From NCBI GenBank assembly GCA_031841125.1, contig CM063107.1:24880499-24944498 (forward strand): a DNA stretch of 64,000 nt. Direction: 5' to 3'. The position numbers were made by a program, and so were the translations under genes. Position 1 is the stretch's first letter, and every line of letters begins with the position of its first letter. This DNA is from Acanthococcus lagerstroemiae. Lineage: Eukaryota; Arthropoda; Insecta; Hemiptera; Eriococcidae. Positions 36,420 to 46,516 of this stretch are shown one piece after another. The notes beneath the pieces are model-generated. The model saw nothing but the letters and a program-made list of their open reading frames with translations, was not told where the DNA came from and ran no database searches.

Positions 36420-36890
36420 GGATAGTAGTGTTTTAACAGTGTATCAGCAGTGTTAGTCAGTGGCGTATGAAAGGTGTAATAGTAGGGTCAATAAACAGGG
36501 TATTGACCGCGTTGGGACAGCGTACAGCAACAGTGCGTGTGCCGCGTAGATACAATGTACTGCAACAGTGTATTGAGGGTGTAGAAATAGCCTAGAACAG
36601 CAGTGTACTGACAGTGTAGGTACAGCGTACAGCAATAGTGTATCCAGAGTGGAAAACAAAGTGTATTAACTGTGTACACTTGAGCGTCAAGCAACCGCGT
36701 ATTAAAGGCATACGCTAGTCGTTTATCAACAGTGTATTTACAGCGTTTATAGAGTGTTCCTACAGCATGGATACACTAAAAAGACGCTATAGAACTACTT
36801 TAAAAATGTACCGCATGAAAGCGTCTTTTCGTATTCATAGGCTGCCCTACAAACGCTGTATTTTTATAGTGTATATACACAGCTAAAATG
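36420..36890. repeat. Cluster of ACAGTGTA/ACAGCGTA motifs
   Basis: The motifs ACAGTGTA, ACAGCGTA, GTGTATT and their complements recur at irregular spacing over about 470 bp, inside the right end of the 3.6-kb element. A sparser mirror-image cluster occupies its left end. Open frames here are by-products of the repetition. Confidence 0.65.
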
Positions 36891-36901
36891 CCGATCGGGT
36901 A

Positions 36902-39432
36902 CGTTCGTGAATTTGGGTCACGGCTTTTCGAAGGAAAGGTCTCATTTGTTTTTTTTATGATGATTTTTGGAATAAAGAAAGCGTACATTTCTCATGGTTA
37001 ACACTTGTTGGTTTTTTTGCGCACATCAGTTAGTATATCAATTTGGGGTTACTTGGTACTTTCATCAGACAACACTACATTCACACCTTTTTTCCCTGTT
37101 CATTCATGAACATGTGCAAAGTCACACCATCGCGGCACTACTTGCAGGGTGACTACTCGAAGTTTCAGGGGAAGAAATGGAAAGATGACTTTATTAAATT
37201 TGAAAAATGACTAAAAACCGACCAGAATCGGAGACAATTAGTCATTTTCCCTTTTTTTGTGTTTTTCTCTTTTTCCACTAATTGTTATCATACATCTTCA
37301 ACCCCACCCCCCAATCACAAAATATTTGAATTTTTTAAATAAATGGAGATAAATAATGAGTAAAAAAACATTCGATTTTCTTCGCGCATTGCTGGTTACA
37401 CCCGCCCACTTAATTATTTTATAATATTCAGTCATTGTCCTTCTCAGATACAACTGACAGCTAGAATGCGACTGAAGTTTTTGCTGCAGTCTGCCGGAAA
37501 ACTGAATTTCAATTTTATTTACACTGTACAGCGTAAGGACAAAATAAAGGGGGAAAAATTTCCTTTATAATCAGCAAAATTTCCTGAATTTGATGGAGAA
37601 ACTTCCCCAAAAATGACTTACGTGACCATTTAGGAGGAAAATTATCAAAAATACTCTTAGATGACTTATAATTGAAAAAATGACCAAGTGGTCACTCTGC
37701 ACTTGGCATACTTATTCCATAATACTGCAGAAAAATTTGCGGGCGGGGGTGTCACAATTTTTTGGAGAATGTATTCTGCAGTGTCCCATCAAAATTACAA
37801 AAAATCCCGGTTCTGTAACCCATTTTCTACAATCCATAAAACGCGTTAAACTTGAAAGTACAGAAGAAAGTGAGCAAAGTCACCCCATACGGTATGTTAA
37901 AAGAATGCGAAAAACAGAAGGGAACCAAAAACTTCGCCTGTGATTGGAAAAAATAGTAAGATTTCGCATTCTTAATACCGGAAATTTTTACGACAGATCG
38001 AAAAACGTTATTTTTTATGACTAGGGCAAGTTTTCTTATGCACATTATCTTTATGATTCATAAAATTCCAAGGAAAATGAGCTAACTTCATTGTGCACAT
38101 TTCTGCATATTTAAGAAAATATATACATATTTTAGCATACGTAAAATTGTATATTTCAACGCATATGTGTGCATATTTGGCCATTTTTTCTTATTTTTAT
38201 CGCATACTGACTGAAATACATGGTGCACGCTGCAAGCTTGCAGCAGGTTTGATTTATGGACGCTAGCACTGTTGGCTCCAACTAGCAAGATTCTAAATTG
38301 TATTTTTTTCTCTCAGTTTTTCAAGGTTCTTCATTTTTTTTGAGTCAGATGTGTGTTTTATTCGATTTAACAGAAAAAATCCTACATTTTGATACCAATG
38401 TTGGCTTGCTTTAGAGAGGAATAATTTTGCATATTTTTAGGGTATTTTTGAGGTTTTAAGCGCATATTTCGTGATTTTTACCCCATAAAAACTTGCACTA
38501 TATGATCATAACTTCCGGTCTTTGGTGAGTATTTATTGGCGAGCAAACAGAAGAGTGCCAAAATGAAATCGCCAGAGAGAGAAGGAACCCCGAAACCTTC
38601 AATTATTTATTTGAAACTATATAAAACTCTGAAAGATTACGTAACTACTACGGTATGATTACCAGGGATCAGATTTTTATGCGCTAAAAGCAGGTGAAAT
38701 ATGCGTTTAAAAAGTCCAAAATATGCTCTAAAAATGTAAAAATATGCGCTAACAATATGGGTGTTGTTTTGAAGAGCGTGAAGAGCTACACCTCTTTCTA
38801 CAGTTGAAAGAAGAATAAAATCAGTTGATCAGACAGGTACTAAACTTGATACAACTGCACTATCAAAACATGATCGAGAAAGGAACACAAATTGGGTATC
38901 AATATTGTACCCTGAATTAAAAATCGTGAGACCTGGGAAATGGGGTTGATGGTCCAAATTACATAAGATGTAAAAAGGATATCAAATAGGAAGTACTTTT
39001 ACAAAACGCAGCTGTTTTTTTTTTTTCCTTTTTTTCTTTTTTTGGCGTTGATTTTCTCCTTTTTTTCGGAATATCCTCATGGAACCCCTGACTATGGGCC
39101 TTGCGAACTGAATTTTGCAAAATTAGTAGCGTAAATCTGCGCTTGAAATGCTACTGTAAAAAGAAAAAAACATAACGCAATCCCCTCTCCCCCACAACGC
39201 ACTAGTGAAGAATCTAGACAATGTGTACTTTTTTCGATGAACCTAAAAAGGTCCCACTTTATCGGTGCTAGTTTTCGAGATGTAGTGATTTTAACTAAGT
39301 ACGGTAAAAATTGTCGATACTGGGATTTTAATCAATTCTTATAGAGAAAACACTGCTCTTTCGAATGCCGTTTACCGTTTCTCGATTGGTGCCCACGTTT
39401 TCGAGCTACATTAAAACGAAAGGTGGGGTCTG
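36902..39432. other. Intergenic stretch with GCATATTT-rich segments
   Basis: No gene recognised. Around 38,090-38,480 and, in opposite orientation, 38,680-38,755, words such as GCGCATATTT recur; they may be ends of a decayed DNA element. A T-rich run lies near 39,010-39,060. Confidence 0.35.
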
Positions 39433-39815
39433 CTGGAAAAAATTCCGAAGTTAATGGAACTTTTACAGGTTGTTTGGGAGTGCTGTGGGATGACTCTGTC
39501 CAGTTTTCCACTTCGAGGACCTTGTGCTAACTTGAGGAGGACCGAAAAACCTTAAACTTTTCGGACTTCTTTCGGTTTTTCGCTCATAACTTCTAAACTG
39601 AGCGGTTTCGGCGAAAACGTTCAGTTCCAAAGTTGTAGAGCATTAAATTTGCTACAATTTTGTACACATAAACTTTTTCCTAAACCTAATATTAGTCGAC
39701 ATACAGCCGATCAAAGTTAGACGAATTTTCTCAAAATGGCGAAAACTGGCCAAAAATGAAGGTTTTGGTCCTCTAACTGTCAATTACCATCAGTTCTATG
39801 GTAATTATGGTAATG
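39433..39815 (+). repeat. Left long terminal inverted repeat
   Basis: Pairs with 41,376-41,757. Includes CTGTCAATTACCATCAGTT and GAGCATTAAATTTG-type blocks, seen as complements on the right. Divergence between arms is visible throughout, so the element is old. Confidence 0.75.
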
Positions 39816-39840
39816 GTTATCCTAGCGGGATAAGCTACCA

Positions 39841-41150
39841 AAGCACTACCAAAGCACCAATGCAGTAGAATGTTATTGGCGTTCCTTGCTGAACCCTTCT
39901 ACTGAGTTTGTGTTCTCCAAGACAACCTCAGTCAGCACCATCACGCAGGCAAAATTTCTTTCCAACGACAAAAACAAGATGAATTTCATAATGATGTTGA
40001 AGGGTGAACTGGAAGCCAAGGGGATCCAAGTCAAGCAGGCAGTAGAAGACGCTGATGTGCTGATTGTACAGACTGCTGTCTCAGTTGCCGAGGAGTACAA
40101 CAGTGTCGTCATTACAGGACAGGACTTTGATCTTCTGGTGCTGCTAAATGCTTTGGGGTTTCCAAAGAAAAACGTCTACTTCCAGGAGAGTGGAAAGGGT
40201 AACACCCCAACTGTACTTTATCCTTCCCGCTCTTTCAAACAAGGGCCACAGGACATACTCTTCCTGCACGCGCTAAGTGGGTGCAACACCACCTCAGCAC
40301 CCTTTGGAATTGGAAAGAAGAAGGTGATACAGACGTACCAGAAGAACCCCCGGCCTCTCCGAGATGTTGGAGATTTTCAAGGACTCCGAGGCAGCTTCAG
40401 CTCAAATTGCTGACGTTGGAGAGAAGTTCTTGGTGAAACTGTATGAAGGGAACATTGAACGTGACAACCTCGATGACCTGAGATACTGCATTTTCACCAC
40501 TGTCGAAAGCCGAAATGCCAACTTGCCAGACTGCCACCAACCAGAGATGCCGCTAAGTACCATTCATTCAGGACTTACCGATAAGTCTAGATGTGGATGG
40601 GAGGAAGCCAAGGGGTCTACGAGAAGGTGCCATCTGCTTAGGGATGAAAGATTACCAAACGAGGTGGGTATTATTATGCTCGTCATCCTGAAGTAGTACA
40701 TTTTTCATTCTTAAAATCCCCTCATTATTATTCACTCTGGTAACAAAGTCACCAGTGTTAATTAAGTGATTCATATGTTCACAGGTGTGGTTCCCATCAC
40801 CACAACAAAGGATGCTGCCCCAGAACAGCTGCTCTGCATCGTCAGCTGCAAGTGCACAACTGGTTGCGCCACCGCTGGCTGCAGCTGTAAAAAGGCTGGT
40901 CTGTTGTGCTCCGCAGTACGCAAGCACTGAGTAGGCACAGCATGCGAAAACAGCCCTCAGCCTGACACCAACGAAGTTGATACTGACGACGAGAGTGAGG
41001 AAAATCTCCCCCTTTAGCCTGCACCAGACATGTCCATGGACCACGACAACACTGACGACGACGACGAGGATGGTGCAGCAGCCCCCAAGCGCTCCAAATT
41101 GTTGGTGTGGCCTCATGAAGTTTTTATACATAAATTGTATATACTTGTAT
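39841..41150 (+). pseudogene. XPG/FEN1-like nuclease with Cys-rich tail
   Basis: From about 39,841 the frame reads AVECYWRSLLNPSTEF and then VEDADVLIVQTAV, VVITGQDFDLLVLL and LHALSGCNTTSAPFGIGKKK. The order matches the XPG/FEN1 I-region and helix-hairpin: Glu/Asp pair, D-x-D, then a SGCD..E..GIG.K-type block. The Asp expected in GCD is Asn here (GCN). A frameshift near 40,370 links to MLEIFKDSEAASAQIADVGE, and a likely intron (about 40,663-40,785, GTGGGT to CACAG) leads to LLCIVSCKCTTGCATAGCSC and CKKAGLLCS, a Cys-rich tail. Stops lie at about 40,928 and 41,022. The N-terminus of the protein is missing at the left repeat. Known: FEN1-type enzymes cut flap DNA; role in transposition is inference. 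Confidence 0.6.
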
Positions 41151-41375
41151 TATTGTACATACTACCATTATTCTTATATCAATTATAATTTTTAATTAAT
41201 TCTGGGTTGTTATTCATTGATTTCAACTACCTGAACTATGTTTATTGAGGTTCAAGATTATGGGTTGACAGGAATTTACAGTAGGGTGTGATGACCTGCC
41301 ACTATCACTTCACAAAAACAGGCACTTGGTTAGCTGACCCCCTCTTCGTGTTCTAGAATGTCGAGACTGATGAGT

Positions 41376-41757
41376 GATTACCATAATTACCATAGAACTG
41401 ATAGTAATTGATAGTTAGAGGGCCAAAACTAAGTTTTGGCCAATTTTTGCCATTTTGAGAAAATTTCTCTAACTTTGATCGGCTGTATCTCGGTTAATAT
41501 TAGGTTTAGGGAAAACTTTATGCACACAAAACTGTAGAACATTTAATGCTCTACAAATTTGGAAATAAACGTTTTGGTCGAAAAACACTTAATTGAGAAG
41601 TTGTGAGTGAAAAACCGAAGGAAGTCCGAAAATTTTGAGGTTCTTTGGCCCTACCCAAGTTGGCAAAGGGTCCTCGAGATGGAAAACTTGACGGAGTCAT
41701 TCCACAGCACTCTCGAACAACCTGTAAAAGTTCCATTAACTTCGGAATTTTTTCCAG
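41376..41757 (-). repeat. Right long terminal inverted repeat
   Basis: Mirror copy of 39,433-39,815, ending TTTTTTCCAG at 41,757. Open frames of 60-70 residues lie on both strands here and are not genes. Confidence 0.75.
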
Positions 41758-41774
41758 GTACAATGTACATATCT

Positions 41775-42060
41775 ACTGGACTAGAATGAGAAGGTACCAA
41801 GGCGAATACGAAGGGAAAGAGAAATTTGGAATATAATCGTAAAGAGACGAGTCAAAAGGATAGGTTTTAATATAAGACATCCAGGGATATTGTTATTACT
41901 GCTACAGGGAATGGTTGAGGGAGAGAACTGGAAAGGAAGGTAAAAAATGAGTTATGAGGAGCAGATAATGAAGGATACAAGTATAAATCCTTTTAAGAAA
42001 TGAAAGAATTAGCACAGGAGGAAGAAAAGTGGAGAGATGCAACCTACTAGTCGAGAGACT
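41775..42060 (+). pseudogene. LINE 3'-terminal remnant
   Basis: Broken plus-strand frames give MSYEEQIMKDTS and, in the next frame, EMKELAQEEEKWRDAT, the pattern that closes many non-LTR ORF2 proteins (SY..Q+.KD....Y.EMK.LA.D...WR.A). It follows directly after the long-TIR element. Too short to assign a clade. Confidence 0.55.
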
Positions 42061-43572
42061 GAGGAATATATCATCACTCATTAATGTGGCAAATTGTCAA
42101 TTTCTCACGTCCTAGTAACTTTTTATCCTTGAATGCGAATTCTAACAGGAGTACTTAGTGAGAGAATTTTCGGGAAGGAAGAAAGAAAACCAATTGCAAC
42201 AGACGAGCCGCTGTATGCAACCCCAATACATACGTGTACCATGTACGGCTTTATCGTCATAAAAATGATTTTCGCAGGATTGTTTTCGAAATTCGAACAT
42301 TTGGTGTCAGTATATTAGAAACGCACCGATGTGCGATAATTGCCGTAGAGATCGTTAAAAGCTTAATTGTAAAGGCAAACAAAAATTATTTTTAATTTGT
42401 TTGCATTTGGAACGACTGCGTGGAATGTCGTTTACGAGCTTGAACACGGTAACAGAAATTTAATATAAGGTGTTCGCAACGGTTATTTGAAAATTATAAT
42501 CCTATACAGCGCCTCGTCGATTCGCCGAACTTCGGCTCGGATTCTACTTTAATGGCTATCAGCGAATGCGTACATCCAATCTAAATGGATCGGGAAGCTG
42601 CTCCTGTTCGCTCGCATATCGCATCGTGTCGTGTACACTTACAGAGTGCAGAACTTTCAAAAGACTTCGAGATTGTTATCTAACCACACCACACTCGCCA
42701 GCTCGCACATACACTCTTTGCTGACACAGATTCACGAGCGAACTTCTTCATTGGAAGAGTGAAAATATTGGCCTGACTTTTAAAAAGAGTCGAATGTTCC
42801 CAAAGTTCCAGCGAGTGATACTCGTTTCGAGATAAAGCTTTCTAACTTCGGACAGTCGGTTCATTCGAACACAATTAAGGTCTTATCGAAGTTGAGCTAA
42901 AGACGAAGTGCGCGACTGCTGAGAAATCTATCCTCGAAGAAGCAGACAATTCGACCTTATCCATTTCAACCGAAAATTTGTCGTCGCTGATGGCAAGTGT
43001 TGCGGAGTGCACGCAGCGTACGACAAACAGAATCTGTTTTACAAATCAGCGCCGAACCATTTTTCTTGAAAAACATCATCGCGAGCCCGACACACGATTT
43101 TTCAGCGAGAAAAGATTCCAACTCCTCGGTCTCGCGGGAAATAACACGTCCGCCCTTGGAACGCGATGCGATGCGAGTCCACTTCGAGAACACGGCTCCG
43201 AACTTTCGTCGGCCAAAGTACAGCAAAATGGTTTCCTTAAAAACTAGGAGGCAAAAGGTGGTATTTATCGTCGAGGGAATATCCAGCGGCAACATGGCGT
43301 ATTGTCGAGTTTACTTTAAACAGTATTTTATATTTTTAAAAAGATCTGTTCTCGTATTTCTATCAAAACAGATATATACTCTCGCACGGTGTGCAGGTTT
43401 CTAAAAATACATGTTTTGGCGGGCTAGTTTCGAAATTGGGGTCCGAAGTCGTCGTTCGTGTTCCACTCCGTCTTTTCTTCATCGCTCCTCGAAAATTTAT
43501 GCAACGTGGTACAAAATGTTTCCCCCATTCTCCCCCTTTTTTCGATTGCGAAGTTCCAGATGTGGTTCTTCT

Positions 43573-43573
<1 letters not shown>
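42061..43573. other. Locally CpG-richer stretch without an identified gene
   Basis: From about 42,470 to 43,300 the sequence is richer in CG dinucleotides than its surroundings and has long open frames in several registers (42,966-43,404) without domain resemblance. It could be a 5' untranslated exon or promoter of a host gene whose coding exons lie elsewhere. No transposon sequence was recognised here. Confidence 0.3.

Positions 43574-43633
<60 letters not shown>
43574..43633. repeat. TAA microsatellite, 3' tail of RTE copy 2
   Basis: Twenty copies of the trinucleotide ATA/TAA, directly after the 3' end of the RTE C-terminal region read on the minus strand. It forces poly-Ile and poly-Asn open frames on the plus strand. 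Confidence 0.9.
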
Positions 43634-43649
43634 GCAGCGTTTACTTTGG

Positions 43650-44393
43650 GTATCTATACATCGTTACCTTCACTCTACATGCGTCGGCCCGCGTCGCGGG
43701 TCGGGAGTGGTACCGAACTCCCCCCACCTATTTTCCAGTGCTTTACCCGCCCATTTTTGGGCATACGCCTCCCCTATCTCCCTCCATTTTTTTCTGTTCA
43801 GAGTATATCTCCTCCACATAGGTCCGAGTTCTTTTCGGAATTCGTCCCGCCATCGGGTGATTGGCCTTCCTCTTTCCCTTTTATGGTCGTATGGAGTCCA
43901 TCCCTCTATTTTCCTTTCCCATCTCCCCTCCTGTTTTAAAATGTGACCTCCGTACCTCCATTTACATTTTTTCACCTCCTCCCCGATATCCATCAGTCTA
44001 GTTTTGGCCCTTATCGTGGATATTTCCACTTTATCTTTCCTTCTGATTCCCAGAATACTACGTTCCATCGCCCTTTGGGTGGTTCGCAACCTGCTTACAT
44101 TAGCTTTAGTTAGCGCCCATATCTGGGCACCGTATGTCATTGTTGGTAGGATACAAGCTCCGCCAGACTTCCGAGTTTGCCTTTAAATATGTTTTTCAGG
44201 CTCCAGTATTTTCCCCACCCGTTTTGAATTCTACATGAGATTTCTCGCTCTCTGGCCCCCTTGAACGATAGAATTTGTCCCCGGTACTTGACCTCATTTA
44301 CCCACTCGATCTTTTCTCCCATTAACGAAATTTCAACTTCGCACGCATTTGATAGTAATTTCGTTTCGTCCATATTAATTTCTAATCCAGCTT
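43650..44393 (-). pseudogene. RTE reverse transcriptase C-terminal part (copy 2)
   Basis: From the transposon junction the minus strand reads QAGLEINMDETKLLSN, then WVNEVKYRGQILSFKG, a frameshift near 44,155, MTYGAQIWALTKANVSRLRT and TTQRAMERSILGIRRKD, KWRYGGHILKQ, and the C-terminal motif RGRPITRWRDEFRKELG with KKWREIGEAYAQKW. It stops with GPTHVE shortly before the microsatellite tail. Confidence 0.9.
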
Positions 44394-44686
44394 GTTTACA
44401 TCACTGAACTATACGAACAAATGGAACGCTCGCGGCCCGTAAACGTAATGCATTAGAAAGCGATCGCGCATGTGCGAAGAGTTGCGCCTCTGTATCCCGG
44501 GTATTGCTATCTTCGTCTGTTCAACTGTGATAATAGCAGGAAAGGAATATCACTGAATAAATTGTTTGTAAAATGCATATTTTTTTATTCTAAACGAATG
44601 ATTTTTTTTTAATCGTAAATATGCATTTTAGCCCTATTTTACGTGTGTTGAAATTGTGATTTACTTCGAACAAATAAGTACTAGTG

Positions 44687-44757
44687 ATGGTTAACAGTTG
44701 CTGTGCGTATGGTTGCACTAATGTGTATAACCCATCCTCAGATGTTCGGTTTCATTT
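44687..44757 (+). pseudogene. THAP-domain first exon
   Basis: Reads MVNSCCAYGCTNV and then SSDVRFH, followed by a splice donor (GTAGGT; GTAAGT in the two sister copies). The pattern M-V-x-x-C-x-A-x-G-C-x-N and VRFH matches the N-terminus of THAP zinc fingers (C2CH), and an intron right after the FH is common in such genes. Only the first two Cys of the C2CH set and no later exon are visible in the element, so the copy is not functional as a transposase. Confidence 0.65.
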
Positions 44758-46070
44758 GTAGGTTATCGCCTTTATAATGAAATAAACTTCATAAAGATGG
44801 AAGTGTGGATCACTTGCTTTCTTCATACTTCGTCGGATCATAACTCCCCCCCCCCCCCCAATTGAAGGTCTCATTACTGTTGCCTTAGTTTTAATATCTC
44901 CATTAGTCTTTAACTATTCGACTATTTCGCCATTTTAATATTTTGAAAGGAAAGCAGCTTTAATTTTGAAGCTGCTATAAAACTTATTATGTATATATAT
45001 ACTTAGTCAAAGGACAAATTTTAGTTCAGGCAGCATTTATGAGTAAAAGCCTTGCAGGTTAATTTCAACCGTTGTGACGAAAAAAAAAAAAATAGTCTAT
45101 ATGATTAGATACATAAATTTTTCGTCACAACGGTTGAAATTAACCTGCAAGGTTTTTACTCATAAATGCTGCCTGAACTAAAATTTGTCCTTTGACTAAG
45201 TATATATATACATAATAAGTTTTAAGGCAGCTTCAAAATTAAAGCTGCTTTCCTTTCAAAATATTAAAAAGGCGAAATAGTCGAATAGTTAAAGACTAGT
45301 GGAGATATTAAAACTAAGGCAACGGTAATGAGACCTTCAATTTGGGGGGGGGGTATGATCCAACAAAGTATGAAGAAAGTAAGTGATCCACACTTCCATC
45401 TTTATGAAGTTCATTTCAATATAAAGGTGATAACTTACAAATGAAACCAAACATCCGAGGATCGCCGGCGTGATCAGCCGTCTTGCGCCAGACACCCTCA
45501 TTCCGGAGATGATGAAGAACGGAAGCAGTTGGGACCGGGTGTGGGCCTTTGTCTCGGCCATCATGAAGAAGAAGATGCAGACGGAGTGGTCGAGACAGAG
45601 GGCCACACCCGGTCCCAACTGCTTCCGTTCTTCATCATCTCCGGAATGAGAGTGTCTGGCGCAAGACGGCTGATCACGCCAACGATCCTCGGATGTTCGG
45701 TTTCATTTGTAAGTTATCACCTTTATATTGAAATGAACTTCATAAAGATGGAAGTGTGGATCACTTACTTTCTTCATACTTCGTTGGATCATAACTCCCC
45801 CCCCCCAACCCCCCAATTGAAGGTCTCATTTTACCGTTGCCTTAGTTTTAATATCTCCATTAGTCTTTAACTATTCAACTATTTCGCCTTTTTAATATTT
45901 TGAAAGGAAAGCAGCTTTAATTTTGAAGCTGCTATAAAACTTATTATGTATATATATACTTAGTCAAAGGACAAATTTTAGTTCAGGCAGCACTTATGAG
46001 TAAAAACCTTGCAGGTTAATTTCAACTGTTATGACGAAAAATTTATGTATCTAATCATATAGGTAGACTA
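44735..46070. repeat. Triple alternating inverted repeat
   Basis: Three copies of one segment in alternating orientation: 44,735-45,080 (plus), 45,093-45,556 (minus) and 45,591-46,070 (plus). The middle and right copies form a palindrome with arms of about 465 bp and a loop of 34 bp (45,557-45,590); the left and middle copies form a second one around a short A-run. Each copy includes GATGTTCGGTTTCATTT, the end of the THAP exon, and its donor. Transcripts could fold into long hairpins. Confidence 0.85.
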
Positions 46071-46516
46071 TTTATTTTGAAAAAATATTTATTTATTTAT
46101 TTACTTGAACATTAGTAAATTATTCAAGAAGTATATTCAATTATTTATTTATTTGAAAAAAATCAAAAAATTTGTAAATGGACAAATGTAAGAAAATAAC
46201 TTTATTTTTAACATTTTGAGATTTGTAGAATTATACATTTCCTGATATTTTTTGAGTTATCAGTGAAATAGGAGCTATGATAAATTATTTTCTAGCGATC
46301 ACAGCTTTTTTTATTCCAAATATACAGTACAAGTACAAAAATCCGACTTTAACAGATTCGAAACTTCGCGCATAGCATATGAGAAACACATGAACGCAGC
46401 GAGTCAGACAAGGACAGCAATACCCGGATATCTCTCTCTCTGTCTAACAGGTACCAGGACCGGCGTTATCAACGCCGCGAGCGTTCCATTTGTTTGTATA
46501 GTTCAGTGGTTTACAT

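Larger units (their letters stand above)
33271..36901. mobile_element. 3.6-kb element with ACCCGATCGGCATTTTA termini
   Basis: ACCCGATCGGCATTTTA at 33,272 is repeated inverted as TAAAATGCCGATCGGGT ending at 36,900. TA lies at each border and may be the target duplication. Both subterminal zones (33,285-33,620 and 36,420-36,890) are crowded with ACAGTGTA/ACAGCGTA-like motifs in both orientations, as expected of transposase binding sites. Near 35,910-36,140 a broken plus-strand frame ends in EENTHFYNSITKSIMQLG, faintly like the BESS tail of MADF-BESS proteins found in some Harbinger elements; this is weak. A separate GC-rich MITE lies at 35,551-35,823. Superfamily not assigned. Confidence 0.6.
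39433..41757 (+). mobile_element. Long-TIR transposon with XPG-like nuclease (Academ-like)
   Basis: Inverted repeats of about 380 bp (39,433-39,815 and 41,376-41,757) start CTGGAAAAAATTCCGAAG and share many landmarks, including the GTTCCATTAACTTCGGAA end and the ACCATAATTACCATAG inner border. They enclose a broken plus-strand gene for an XPG/FEN1-like nuclease with a cysteine-rich tail. XPG-like nuclease plus a Cys8 zinc finger is, as I recall, a feature of Academ transposons. No 3-4 bp target duplication was identified, and no DDE domain is present, so this is an internally deleted copy. Confidence 0.65.
44402..46508. mobile_element. P-like transposon with THAP exon, inserted in RTE copy 2
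   Basis: Termini CACTGAACTATACGAACAAA (left) and the complement of CACTGAACTATACAAACAAA (right) form inverted repeats of about 35 bp with one mismatch. A perfect 8-bp duplication GTTTACAT flanks the element (44,394-44,401 and 46,509-46,516). Removing one copy and the insert restores the RTE frame (INACKQAGLEIN). Further inverted similarity occurs inside the ends (GGGTATTGCTATC and its mirror). An exon with a THAP-type start lies near the left end. THAP plus 8-bp duplication is the hallmark of the P superfamily; Kolobok, the other THAP group, duplicates TTAA. No transposase domain remains. Confidence 0.8.

Noticed and set aside
36453..36694. Minus-strand Tyr/Leu/Cys-rich frames
   Set aside because: They are antisense of the ACAGYGTA motif cluster.
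42966..43404. Overlapping 89-135 codon frames on both strands
   Set aside because: Open on several registers because of base composition; no family resemblance. Kept only as a CpG-richer block.
43391..43939. 182-codon plus-strand frame with a long poly-Ile run, and an overlapping poly-Asn frame
   Set aside because: Both are created by the TAA microsatellite and by the antisense of the RTE C-terminal region.
44687..44757. THAP exon as a functional host THAP gene
   Set aside because: It lies within transposon termini, and no downstream exon with the remaining C2CH residues is present before the palindromic copies.
45337..45870. Two near-identical frames of 93 and 113 codons on opposite strands
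   Set aside because: They are mirror copies across the palindrome of the P-like element; no domain and no start context.
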